From Chloranthus sessilifolius (taxonomy: Eukaryota; Streptophyta; Magnoliopsida; Chloranthales; Chloranthaceae), in the NCBI GenBank assembly GCA_021018995.1, contig CM037585.1:65908646-65972645 (forward strand): a stretch of DNA of 64,000 nucleotides. Reading direction: 5' to 3'. The translations under genes and the position numbers were made by a program. The notes beneath the pieces were generated by a model that searched no databases, was not told the DNA's origin, and was given only the letters and a program-made list of their open reading frames with translations. Each line of letters begins with the position of its first letter. Position 1 is the stretch's first letter. Shown here one piece after another: positions 24,401-35,910 of the stretch.

Positions 24401-25169
24401 TCCATAGGGGAGAGTGTGGATCTTCTTTTGCAGCCCGAGCTTCACCATCATATCCTTCATGGCCTCAAAAATCAACCTTGCAGCATTAAATCCATTGCCC
24501 AGAGAGAAGGAATAGAGAGCATCAGCAATTGGTGTCCTCCTCTCTTGCTAATGGCCGGAGCAATAAATATTCTTCCTCAGCACTTGATCAATGAACAGTA
24601 ATTTGGGATCCAAATCTCTTCTTCTGATGGAGTCCCCTGTGGCCCTTCAAACCTCTAGTAAGGGCCTGTGCAATGGTATCAATGGGGGCACTCACAGGGG
24701 AACCATAACCATAGTTGGGATAAAAAATGGCAGGGATGCCCATGACTTCAGCAATCAACGCTGGGCTAAGTAGCATCTCAAAATTGTCTACTAATACAAG
24801 GAGGCCTGGCTGCCCATGTGTGTCTGGTCTAACCTTAAGCTGCTGGTAAAAGAGTTGCACTAACCTAGGGTAGGCTAGTGGAGGAATCATTTTCATCAAG
24901 GGGATCAAACCAGCCTTGCATAAGAACTCAATGGCAGGTGCTGACAACAGCTCAGTTTCAAAGAAAGATATATCAAAAATGGCTTAAGGCTCTAAGGGAA
25001 TGGAAATGAGGAGCTCAGAGGGTGTAGAGTAATCAGGTGTTTGGTCAGCCACCTCAGGAACCACCTCCTTCCCTTTTTGTTGTGTTGTAGAGGACTTGGC
25101 TTTCTTAGGGGCAAGCTCCACGGGAGCCTGATCCCTGGCTCTCTTCACAGGTGCACTTTTAGGAGCCAT
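21411..25169 (-). pseudogene. Element C ORF3 region (fossil)
   Basis: The minus-strand start is MAPKSAPVKRARDQAPVE, lysine-rich like the other ORF3 starts. The conserved N-terminal domain includes GLIPLMKMIPPLAYPRLVQL, LVDNFEMLLSPALIAEVMGI and GLQKKIHTLPYGRLITKLLL. A very long Pro/Ser/Thr linker covers about 22.8-24.1 kb. Then come VLHAMRDNAYIKRDVLRGMA, a long helical segment (ERKLKNAQEINKRSKELSDT), a second Pro-rich part, and a tail with repeated GKSP/DKSP units. No hydrophobic membrane segment is visible. The longest ORF3 of the window. Several breaks. Confidence 0.75.
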
Positions 25170-25985
25170 TAAGATTCTCCTTGGTGAGTGTGCGGTTGAA
25201 ATTTTGAAAGAAAAAATTAAGAGCTGAGTCTTACCCTAAAAGTTAGGGTTCTGTTCAATTTGATGCACGGTAGACCGCAGGAGCTCCTAGCAGGGGGCAA
25301 CTATTGATGGAAGCTTTAAGATCAAAAATCTAGAATTTCAAAGTGAACGATGAATTGTAGACAGGATGCTGGAGGAGAGAGATTGAGAGGAGCGGGAGCT
25401 AGGGTTTCGCTGGCAGGAGAGGAAAGAGAAAGTAGTAAAGAAAAGCAGCGCGGGGTTGGATTTTAAATATCATGAGGCTTGGCGCGATTTAAAAATATTT
25501 GCTCGCTGGATAGGCATGAATGGGCGCGAGATTGGATGTTCATTTAAACTGCGCGAGGAAGCCCACACAACTATATCTGAGACTGGCGATAGCAAAGCAA
25601 AGTAATTCTTTATGAACTGCGCGAGAGGAAACCAAACCAAATTTTTAGAACCTCGCGACGGCTTAAACAGAGTCAGAATTCACACACCCACTAGTCAGCC
25701 TTTTGACCTTTGTTTTGTGGGTGGATTCTCTCACAGGCTCTCTTCCTGGGACACCCATAAGCATGATAAAACATTTAAAAATTCTCATACTCTCAAAGCA
25801 TTAAATTCACACATCATGAAAAGCATTCAAACAATACCATCATCATTCAATCACTTGAAATTATCAAACAAAGGGAACATGAATAAAAGTAGGCATAAAG
25901 CACTAGACTCAGACTCCAACAAGATCACTAAAAATTCCTATAAACAGTAAAATACATAACATACAAAGTGCATAGTTCTTAGCAT
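25170..25985 (-). promoter_or_regulatory. ORF3 leader of element C: CG motif array and TATA-like site
   Basis: Noncoding gap between gag and ORF3. At 25475-25670 CTGCGCGAGG, GGCGCGAG, CCTCGCGA and variants occur, the same words as in the C LTR promoter. A TATTTAAA site (minus, 25462-25469) lies about 293 bp before the ORF3 ATG. The rest, 25690-25985, is AT-rich with no gene that I can see. Confidence 0.58.
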
Positions 25986-27526
25986 CAATTCAATGAAAGA
26001 TCCCCTTCAGGGATTGAGGATCCTTCACCAATCAAAAATTGGCCCTTGGGATTAACCACTGGTTGACTGGGCAACCTTCTCTCTTCTCTTTTGGCTAAAG
26101 TATTCGCTAGTTGGCCAATCTACTCTTCCATCTTCTTGATGCTCTGACCATGAGAATTTGAGAATTCGAGCCAAAGGAACCTGTTTTGCAGTGAGGTCAA
26201 GACCTGGTCCTCGAAAGAAGTATTTCTGGGTTGAGATGGGGGTAAGACCAATTGACTTTATTACTGATGGGGTTGCTGATGGGGCTGGAAGTTAGACCTA
26301 GGGGCATAACCTTGATTGGACTGCTGCTGTAGCGTTTGAGGTATAGCCAACATCTGTTGGGGCTGCATATAATTGTCTTCCCTCCACCTCAGATTTGGGT
26401 GGTCTCTCCATTGGTAACCAGCATTTTGGTGCTGGTAACCATATGGCTGTTTGTTGTAGCCTCCAGATTGTTGCTGGCCAAAAGATTGAGCAGCAGCAGC
26501 ATGCTCCAAAACTAATTCAGGATATTGCCCTATAGATGGACATTCCTCCACTGTGTGCTGTGGGGACTGGCATATTAGACAAGCCTCCACCACTTGAGCA
26601 GCCCTTCTGGGTTGTATCACAGTCAGTAATTTGTCAAACTTCATAGAGAGGTTTGCCATCTACAGCTGCAGGTCATTGTTCCCAGACACCTCACAAACTT
26701 TTCCTCTTGTCAATGCAGCAGGCCCCACTTTTGACTTAGACTCCTGACTAGTTCTTGCCTGGGATAACTTTTGAAAAACATTTTCACTAATCACCTCAAA
26801 CAATTCCCATGCCTCATCAGCAGTTTTGTGCATGTAAGTGCCACCACAAGAGGCATCAACCATATCTCTACTTTTTTCATCAATCCCATTGTAGAAGCTT
26901 TGAACAAGCTGCCAGTCTTGGATCTTGTGGTGGGGGCATTGTTTGAGCATTTCCTTAAACCTATCCCAGGCTTGATTAAAATCTTTAGTTGGGGCTTGGG
27001 CAAAAGCAAGAATTGCCTTCCTCAACAAGCTAGTTTTGGTCCCAGGGAAGAACTTGGTCAGGAACTTGGTCTGCAGGTCTTTCCATGAAGCAATGCTATT
27101 ATTGGGAAGAGTGGTCAACCAGGTACTGGCCCTATCCTTCAGAGAGAAGGGAAAGAGTCTGAGCCTAGTAGCCTCAGGTCCTAAACCAGTGATATTAAAA
27201 GTGGTGCACAAGGCCAAGAACTGGTCAATGTGTTTGTAAGGGTCCTCCTTGCTAAGCCCATGGAAAAAGGGCAGCATCTGGATGATTGAAGTCTTTATTT
27301 CATAATACCCCTGAACATCAGGGAATTGAATGCTAAAAGGGGAGTTATAGTCATCTGGAGCTTTCAACTCCTTGAGAGTTCAAGGTTGTTCTTCACCCAT
27401 ATTTGCTGTCACAGATTCACTTGGGGGCTCTCCTGTGGTGTGCCTGTCTCTTCTAAGTCTCCTTCCCCTTTCCAACTCAGGGTTAAGAGGCTCTAAAATA
27501 AGGCTGAGAGATCTCCTCCCTAGCAT
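25986..27526 (-). pseudogene. Element C gag region (fossil)
   Basis: Starts MLGRRSLSLILEPLNPELE. The capsid-like domain has TSIIQMLPFFHGLSKEDPYK, HIDQFLALCTTFNITGLG, LRLFPFSLKDRASTWL, FAQAPTKDFNQAWDRFKEML and QSFYNGIDEKSRDMVDASCG. A CLICQSPQHTVEECP knuckle-like motif follows, then a Gln-rich stretch and the end motif EEQIGQLANTLAKREERRLP with LPSQPVVNPKGQF. After this, leader sequence starts instead of protease. Few breaks; the best-kept gag domain after that of E. Confidence 0.82.
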
Positions 27527-27576
27527 ACAAGTACACCAACAGCAAGGAGAGCTTCTTGCAGGCACATTGCAAATGA

Positions 27577-27581
27577 ATAAC
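27577..27581. repeat. Target duplication of D (left)
   Basis: ATAAC, repeated at 35593-35597. Confidence 0.9.
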
Positions 27582-29389
27582 TGTTAAGTAGTGAAAAATA
27601 CCATTTTTCACCCCTAAACATGAGCTTTGAAAGACCCTTGAGAAGACTAAATAAGTGCTTTAGTGTGCATTTTACAGCTAACCAATTAGACAGGTCCAAG
27701 TCCGAAAAGCATCCTAAAATGATCAAAAAGCTGACAACTCATGTCAAGCTCAAAGAGGGAGTGAAGAAATAGCCTCAGCAATGGCTAAAAAGGTCCTAAA
27801 AGAGCAAGAAAAGACCTGAAGAAGAAGAAGGATCCATTCGCAAAGAAGAAATCAAGTTAAAAGTTCAAATCGCAAAGTAAAAAGTACTTTTCGGAAAGGT
27901 CAAAGTTCTGTTCGAATTGATTACGGAGGCGTAATGAACTACTCGAAAAGAACCATGTTCTGCTCGAATAGTTGAAATTTCCTTTCGAATAGAAGATCGG
28001 GAGAAGTCCTGCGAAAAGACTTTACGAAGCCAAATTGCTGCGAAAAGAACTTACGAGCCAAAACACTTTGCGAAAAGGCACTTAAACTCTACGAAAGGAC
28101 ATTACGGGAATTATGACTTGTTTAAAGGGCATTTCAAGATAATCTCGCACGCCCCAATGCATTTAATACCCAGGGACATTTGAAGATTCCAATCAAGATC
28201 CAAAAGCATATTCCAACCCATGTGAGCGCTCAAAGATGAAATCACTTGGCGGAACTTCTAGAAGCTCAAACAGATTTTTGAATTCCATAGAATTGATGCT
28301 TCTAACGCTGATTGGTGAACGATCGAGAGCATTTTCATTGGCGAACAGATCTGGATCCCGTGCTCAATCGCCATTGGGCAATCCAGATCGAACACTTCGA
28401 TTGGTCAATTCACTGCAGGATCAAGGGAAAGCTATAAATAGAAGACATTTGCCCAATTGTGGCATCCAGATTTTGAGTTTTCATCTCTGTTTCCCTCCTT
28501 AGGTCGGATAGTCTATGCCCCTTGTAATTTCTTCCTCTGTTTTGCTTTTGAGAGTTGTTGAGAGTGATTTGTAACTCCAAGGAGATCGGATTCAAGACGC
28601 AAGTCCGAGGGCTTTCTAAAGCCGTGCTTTGTAATTGTAATTTTGGATTTTAAAAGGTTCTGTAATTTGTGTCTTCTCCATTGGAGTCATGTCGAGGGTT
28701 ACGAATGTTCACCTTAGTGCATTAGACTTCTTTAGATTCACTCACCCGCATCCAACTTCCCTTAATTCATTGTCCTGTCGAATTAGCGTTGGTAACCTAA
28801 TTCTAGCAAAGACTTACGTGATGTTCATGTTACGAACTAAAGAAGAACAGCCACAACTATTGGATGATCTGTGACCATTGGATGAGATCATAGCCATAAG
28901 TCTAAACCTATTCCTTAATTGATTTATTTCTCTTACATCATCTTTGGTAGCGAGATGAAGATTGAATCTGCTCTATTGGAATCTGATTCTCCATTAAAAT
29001 TCAAAGGCTAAAATACATGAAGCTATTATTTCGCATTTGTTTTATTTTAAACACCTCCACAACTCGGATCCGGATCACGAAGTTAGTTCTTTTCTTTATT
29101 TGCTTTTAGTTAAACGTGACAAAACCCAACACTCTCTTTTATACGCTTTCTAGATAATTATAGAGCGGATCGTATACAGATCCGGAGGTCTATCTCATAT
29201 TTGAGACAAATTCTCGTGGGACGATCTTTAATATACTCACTTTTAAAACTTGCTACAATTGGCCCCGATCTTGCGGCTATTGTTAGCCCTCAATGTCGAT
29301 ATCTCTTTCATAATTTAAAATTATGTAACTTAATATTCATTAATTCGTCATTCAAAACACATAAATCGAGCACATGTGGAGCAACAACA
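27582..29389 (+). repeat. Element D 5' LTR
   Basis: Begins TGTTAAGTAGTGAAAAATACC and ends GAGCAACAACA. The GCGAAAAG/TTCGAA motif array is at 27836-28105 and TATAAATA at 28433-28440. It is followed by a decayed primer site (about 29390-29412). Confidence 0.9.
27836..28105 (+). promoter_or_regulatory. GCGAAAAG/TTCGAA motif array in the D 5' LTR
   Basis: A dozen or more copies of GCGAAAAG, CTTTTCGGA, TCGAAAAG and TCGAATAG lie upstream of the TATA box at 28433. The 3' LTR equivalent is about 34025-34290. The words are those of element E. Confidence 0.68.
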
Positions 29390-31380
29390 AGTTTTAGGCC
29401 ATGGGAATTTGTTCTAAAATTGGTAGACCTAAGTTTTTTTTTAATTTTATAGATTTGATTTTCATTTTAGTTTTTGCTTTAAACCGCACTTTGTATTCCA
29501 AGTGCTTGATTAAATGTCTCTGCATTTTGTATAGAAAACCTATTTTCTTTGCAGCAGAATTTTTTATTTTTTATTTTTCTAAGTTTTTATTCTTTGCCTT
29601 CTAGTTGTTTGAATAAATGCCGCTGCCACTCTTTGTCTTTTGTCAAATTTGAGTTTTTCTTTTTTTATTTTGTCAATATCTGGAATAAGTCTCATGCTTT
29701 TGGATTTTTGCAGATCTGAGCAAGTCAACAAGGAGCATCTGGACTAAAGGCTGGAGCAGATCTGCTGAGTTTGCATCCTCTTCTCCTTTGCATTCATTTT
29801 CTATTTTTAAATACTTGAGAACCAGCAGCTTATTGTGTTTATTGTTTGTTACGATTATAATTTCTTGCCTTTTAGGCATGCCGATTTTTTTTACAAAACC
29901 AAATACAAATAAAAGAAAATGAAAACACAAATAGAAAATCTCTTAGTTGTTTCTCATTATTTTCAGCGATAGTAAATAAGGGCTCTTGTTGAGCACGGTG
30001 ATCCAAAACAAGTAAAAAATAAAAAAATAGAAAATTATAAAATAAAAATATATATATATCTTCGTAGTAATGTTTTTCTCCATTTGCATCCACTTTTCCC
30101 ATCGGACCTCTTGAGATCAATTTTTTATTTTTAGGAATCATGTAGGATAATGAGTAGTGGATCATAGGTCGCTTTTGAATATTCAATGGACTCACCGATT
30201 TTATTTTCCTTCAAGATTTCTTCATCATAAATGGGTCTCAAATTTGTGTATGAACTCTTTTTTAATATGTGCTCCCATGCTTCATTATTATTATTTTTTT
30301 CATACACATCATCAACAAAGGGTCGATCTTATGAATCTTGCTTTTCATTGTATTCCTCGCTAATCATTTTTTCACTCGATTCATAAGTATCTCGTGCTTT
30401 TGGCCTTAGATTTTCTGCTTTGGGCTTAGGATGTATCATTTTTTCTCTTTGGGCTTAGGATGTATCCTTTAGATTTTCAAATTCTTTTTAGGAATTTTAG
30501 TATTCGCTTTTTAGATTTTCAAATTCTGCTTTTTAGGAATTGTAGTTTCAAATTCTTTTTAGGAATGTTAGTTTCAAATTCTGTTTTAGATTTTCAAATT
30601 GCTTTTTAGGAATTTTAGTATACATTTTAGATTTTCAAATTCTGTTTTTAGGAATTGTAGTTTCAAATTGCTTTTAGGAATGTTAGTTTCAAATTGCTTT
30701 TAGGAATTTTAGTTTCAAATTGCTTTTAGATTTTCAAATTTGCTTTTTAGGAATTTTAGTATTCTGCTTTTAGATTTTAAATTCTGTTTTTAGGAATTTT
30801 AGTATACATTTTTTAGGAATGTTAGTTTCAAATTCTTTTTTAGATTTTCAAATTGCTTTTTAGGAATTTTAGTATTCTGCTTTTTTAGATTTTCAAATTG
30901 CTTTTTAGGAATTTTAGTTTCAAATTCTGTTTTTTAGGAATTTTAGTTTCAAATTGCTTTTAGAAATTTTAGTTTCAAATTGCTTTTTAGATCGATTTTT
31001 TTTTTCTTTCTTAGGTTAATGTGTCCTAGTTTTACTAGTTTTCGTCATTTTTTTGTGAGTATAGTTAGTTTCTAACTTTGTTTTCCTATTTTGCATTCAC
31101 AAATTCTGTTTTGTATCAACACTTTTCTAATTTTTTTAAACTTTGTATGCAGTCCCTTACCTTGTTTTACTTGTTTCTCTATTATTAGCATTAGTTTCCT
31201 TCCATTTGCATAGCAATCCTGCTATTTTTTTTTTTTTTTTTCTTGTATTTGTATATCATGTTTTCCATTTCCTTGCTCATATATTCAATTTTACATTTTT
31301 ATTTTTCTCACGCATATAGTTTAGATTTTTACATTTCTTAGTTTTTCTTTCTTCTTTTATCCTGCCCTCTTCTTTGAACC
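29390..31380 (+). other. AT-rich internal filler of element D
   Basis: About 2 kb with no gag or pol similarity that I can see. It is mostly T-rich on the plus strand and contains the low-complexity array at about 30450-31000 and a poly-T run (31224-31240). Confidence 0.55.
30450..31000 (+). repeat. Low-complexity array in D (TTTTAGGAATTTTAG / TTTCAAATTGC)
   Basis: Around twenty irregular units mixing TTTTTAGGAATTTTAG, TTTCAAATTGC and TTTTAGATTTTCAAATTC in changing order. This looks like slippage and unequal exchange of three related words, not a fixed-period satellite. Confidence 0.8.
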
Positions 31381-31449
31381 CATAGCACTGAGCTGAGCTA
31401 GTTCTTGTCAGAGCATGACAGAGAACCAAGCCTCGAAAGTGTGGGTGGG

Positions 31450-32060
31450 CATGTCAGAAGTGGAAATTGTTTGTGGCCCCTCAACCACCCCGAGCCTCAC
31501 CACTACCAGCTGTTACAAGCCCAACTCCTGTGGTGACCAGCTCTTAGCGCACCACTTGTCACTTAGTCCACACAGTCTGAGGTAGCCAGCTCTTCTGCAC
31601 CTCCTACAGCCCTGATGGCCCGGTTCCCTATTCCTCCACACCTCCCCAATCCTCTAGGCCAATCTCCCCACACGCTCCCTACACCCAGATCCTCACCTAC
31701 CTCCAAAATATCCAAGCCCAGGCTCAAACAAATGCAGACATAATCACTGCTACATAGGAGCTCATCCAAATGTTAATCGCCCCATTACCACCTACCCCCA
31801 TTACCCCTGCTCTCCATTTTGCCTCACAGCAACCCAAATGCACCAGAAGTCCTAGTGCTTCCCCCTCCACTACCACCCAGACTACCCAAACCACCTGAAC
31901 TACCTATGGCCTCACTTCCCTTGTTCTTTGAGTTAGCTACCCAAACAGACCCCCTCTATCACCACCTGCTCCGCTAACTTAACTACCCAAAACACAACCT
32001 TCCCTCCACCTTCCCCGCCCTCTCCCTTAATCCCAGTCCCCTCATCTTTAATTTTCTTTT
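31450..32060 (+). pseudogene. ORF3 proline-rich vestige in D (fossil)
   Basis: C- and A-rich stretch related to the ORF3 linker of E: GGTGACCAGCTCTTAG matches the repeated GTGACCAGCTCTTTAG of E (about 53870-53990), and CTACCTCCAAAATATCCAA matches E near 54506. No usable reading frame remains. Confidence 0.55.
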
Positions 32061-33779
32061 CTTCTCTGTAATGTTTCTAGTCAATAAATTTTGCTTTCTC
32101 CAATGCTCATGTCATGTTTTACTTTCATTGCTTATGATTTCCTTCATGTTTTTCCCGAATAATGGAACCATGCCACCTTTGAACCAGTGAGGACACCGCT
32201 CCTCATAGGTTTGGGGGTGTGGCATGATCCGCCCTCGGACAACAAAGATAAAGGCAGAAAAAATCACCTAAGTAAGGTGAAAGAATTTAATGTACTTAAG
32301 AATCAAGTTAACTAGGAAATTTTTAAATATTCTTTGCAAAAATTTAGACATTCTAAACCTTGCGATAGTCTACATTTCCATGATGATTACACCATAAAAA
32401 CATATATCACATAGTAAGTCAAAAGGAAGAGAAAAGGTAAAGATATACTTAAAAGCTCAAGAAAAACCATAACCAAAGTGAGAATTGAGCCCATATATTT
32501 TCCATCTCTGTTGAAGAGTGACTGAGGCAATTTTTCCGATTCAAAGGATTGAGGCATTAGATCCACTAGAAGTTAGGAAACTCCAAATTGAAACAAGTGA
32601 CAAGACTCATGAGATCAAGAAAAGATCAAGGCCTTCTTTGATGACTGAACCTAGAACCAACCAAGAAAATCTGCCCTGTTTGTACCCCATTTGAGTCAGA
32701 ATCCTACAATCCTTCATCAAAATACCCAAAAGTACTTGCAAGAACCTATGGAACTAATTCAGCCTTCCCTCACTCTAAGAATTCAGAGGTAAGGAGAAAA
32801 GAATCAAGATGGCCCATTTCGGGCAACATCAAGAAAATGAAGAGAAAATACCTCAAAAACAGCAATATGGTGACTGAGAAAGAAGAGACAAACAATATGA
32901 AAAGTTGCAAGCAAAAAGGCAAAAAAGGGACCTTATGTTAAAAAAATGCAAGATCAAAGAAAGAACTGATCACCGTGGAATGTGAGAATCTCAAAAGAAG
33001 AAGAAAGAAGCTAAACTCAAAAGGTGGAGTCATGAACCATCTCCCGCACTTCTGAGTTCTCAAATTCAAACCCCTGCTCAAACCGCCTTTCCTTGAAACT
33101 TCACTCCATAAGCCATACAAACAAACCTAGATTAAAAGTCCTTGTGATCCAAAGTTGAGTGAGCTGTCATGTAGAGATAAGAAGTTCCCCAATCTATGGT
33201 GAGGAGATGTCAATGATGCGATGCACGAGAAATGTGCCTATGCTCATGCTTACAGATCCATTTGGGAGATGTAACCGCTCTTGAGCTTGAGTGAAACGAA
33301 CCCTCAACAAAAACACCGATGAGAGTATACCGTGAGTGTTTGGGTTGGAACTTGAGCACATTAAGTATGACTTATAACCTAATTTTTATCCATAGGATGA
33401 GCTTATCGCACATTTGTATGATTTTCTATGATTTGTTTCACAGATTGGAAATATTGAAACATTCATGAGGTTTATAAATGTTGAAATCTCCTTGCAAACA
33501 ATACAACTAAATTTCGTGTAAACATGGATTCAAGAGTAACTAATTTCGATCTTTGATTGCTCATGAGATAACAGGTGCACTAATGCCAATCGTCCCATGG
33601 AGAAGTTTGTGGGTACCTTCTGAAAACCCTCGAGACTTCACTCCTCCTCTAGGGATCACCTAGGGGTTGAAAAGGCTTGTTGCATATGCTAAATGCACCT
33701 GTGCTTCCTACAAAGTGGCTCTTTACTTTGTTTTTATGTTTCTTTGCTCGTGGACTAGCAAAGCTTAGGTTTGGGGGTG
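32061..33779 (+). other. Conserved 3' noncoding region of element D
   Basis: Contains the internal polypurine-like motif AGGTTTGGGGGTGTGG (32207-32222), the CTAGAAGTTAG..CCAAATTGAAACA block (about 32570-32600), the AATCTATGGTG..GCTCATGCTTACAG block (about 33190-33252), the stem-loop (33679-33699, one mismatch) and the terminal tract GCTTAGGTTTGGGGGTG before the LTR. Retention in an element with no genes suggests these are cis signals. Confidence 0.68.
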
Positions 33780-35592
33780 TGTTAAGTAGTGAAAATACCA
33801 TTTTCACCCCTAAACATGAGCTTTGAAAGACCCTTGAGAAGACTAAATAAGTGCTTTAGTGTGCATTTTACGACTAACCAATTAGACAGTCCAAGTCCTA
33901 AAAAGCATCCTAAATGATCAAAAGTCGACAACTCATGTCAAGCTCAAAGAGGGAGTGAAGAAATAGCCTCAAAGAATGGCTAAAAAGGTCCTAAAAGAGC
34001 AAGAAAAGACCAAGAAGAAGAAGGATCCATTCGCAAAGAAGAAATCAAGTTAAAAGTTCAAATCGCAAAGTAAAAAGTACTTTCGGAAAGGTCAAAGTTC
34101 GCTCAATTGATTCTCGAGTCAGAATGAACTACTCGAAAAGAACCATGTTCTGCTCAATAGTTGAAATTTCCTTTTCGAATAGAAGATCCGGGGAGAAGTC
34201 CTTGCGAAAAGACTTTCGAAGCCAAATTGCTTTGCGAAAAGAACTTGAGCCAAAACACTTTGCTAAAAGGCACTTAAACTCACGAAAGGACATTCTGGGA
34301 ATTACTTTTGTTTAAAGGGCATTTCAAGAATCTCAGACGCCCAATGCATTTAATGTTCAGTGGACATTTGAAGATTCCAATCAAGATCCAAAAGCATATT
34401 CCAACCCATGTGCGCCAAAGATGAAATCACTTGGCGGGAACTTCTAGAAGCTCAAACAGATTTTTGAATTCCATATGAAATTGATGCTTAGCGCTGATTG
34501 GTTGAACCGGCATCGTAGCATTTTCATTGGCCGTAACGGATCCGGATCCCGTGCTCAACGCCATTGGGCAATCCAGATCCGAACACTTCGATTGGTCAAT
34601 TCAGCCTGCAGGATCAAGGGAAAGCTATAAATAGAGAAGACATTTGCCCAATTGTGGCATCCAGATTTTGAGTTTTCATCTCTGCTTCTCCTTCCTACGA
34701 TAGTCTATCTGCACTTTGTAATTTCTTCCTCTGCTTTTGCTTTTGAGAGTTGTTGAGAGTGATTTGTAACTCCAAGGAGATCGGATTCAAGACGCAAGTC
34801 CGAGGGCTTTCTAAAGCCGTGCTTTGTAATTGTAATTTTGGATTTTAAAAGGTTGTCAGTAATTTGTGTCTTCTCCATTGGAGTCATGTCGAGGGTTCAA
34901 TGTTCACCTTAGTGCATTAGACTTCTTTAGATTCACTCACCCGCATCCAACTTCCCTTAATTCATTGTCCTGTAATTAGCGTTGGTAACCTAATTCTAGC
35001 AAAGACTTACAAGGATAAATTCATGTTCGAACTAAAGAACAAAGCCACAACTATTGGATGATCTCGTGACCATTGGACGATCATAGCCATAAGTCTAAAC
35101 CTATTCCTTAATTCAGATTTATTTCTCTTACATCCGTCGGTAGCAGATGAAGATTGAATCGCTCTATTGGAATACAGATTCTCCATTAAAATTCAAAGGC
35201 TAAAATACATGAAGCTATTATTTCTGCATTTGTTTTATTTTAAACACCTCCACAACTCGGATCTGGATCACGTAGTTAGTTCTTTTCTTTATTTGCTTTT
35301 AGTTAAACGTGACAAAACCCAACACTCTCTTTTTATCTGCTTTCTAGATAATTATAGAGCCAGATCTGGTAGCACAGATCTGGAGGTCTATCTCATATTT
35401 CAGACAAATTCTCTGTGGACGATCTTTAATATACTCACTTTTAAAACTTGCTACAATTGGCCCTGATCTTGCAGGCTATTGTTAGCCCTCAATGTGCTGA
35501 TATCTCTTTCATAATTTAAAATTATGTAACTTAATATTCATTAATTCGTCATTCAAAACACACATAAATCAGGCACATGTGGAGCAACAACA
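33780..35592 (+). repeat. Element D 3' LTR
   Basis: Begins TGTTAAGTAGTGAAAATACC after the polypurine tract and ends GAGCAACAACA, followed by ATAAC. TATAAATA at 34626-34633. Confidence 0.9.
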
Positions 35593-35910
35593 ATAACTTT
35601 ACAATTAACAAATTTATTTAACTAATTTATAGCTATTTAAAGAATACATTTACAACTATCCTAGATACTGCTAGAGAATTTTCAAGAAAGATAGATAGAG
35701 TTTTAAAAGTTAGAGAGTTTGCAAACAGAGGTAGCTAAGCTCCAATTGCAGTTCAACTGTCCTTCACTGCTGCTGTCTAGATCTGCAAAAAAAATAATTC
35801 ACAAATACATCAGCAGTATCAATTATTCTTAACTACCAAAGAATAATAAAACTACAAAAACTTAGGGTCTACTAAGAAATCAACTTTCCCCGGCAACGAC
35901 GCCAAAAACT
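35593..35910 (-). other. 5' leader and primer site of element C
   Basis: Noncoding leader between the C 5' LTR and the D insertion; it includes the right copy of ATAAC (35593-35597). Read on the minus strand, TGGCGTCGTTGCCGGGGA (35886-35903) lies seven bases after the LTR and differs from the tRNA-Asp complement at one base. Confidence 0.85.

Larger units (their letters stand above)
27582..35592 (+). mobile_element. Element D: non-autonomous Athila-related LTR element (fossil)
   Basis: 8.0 kb with complete ends: LTRs 27582-29389 and 33780-35592, and the duplication ATAAC on both sides. It sits in the 5' leader of C, about 50 bp upstream of the gag start. The LTRs are related to those of E (same head, TATA region and 3' end). 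Inside there is no gag or pol. The first 2 kb is AT-rich filler with a low-complexity array, then an ORF3-like proline-rich vestige, then the conserved 3' noncoding region. It could only have moved with proteins from a relative. LTR age cannot be trusted (see findings). Confidence 0.88.

Noticed and set aside
25612-25950. A 112-codon plus-strand ORF
   Set aside because: It lies antisense in the ORF3 leader of C, shows no conserved motif and has no counterpart in the other elements.
30001-30060. AT-rich tract with TATATATATA as an origin or matrix-attachment site
   Set aside because: Simple low-complexity sequence within D filler; nothing specific supports it.
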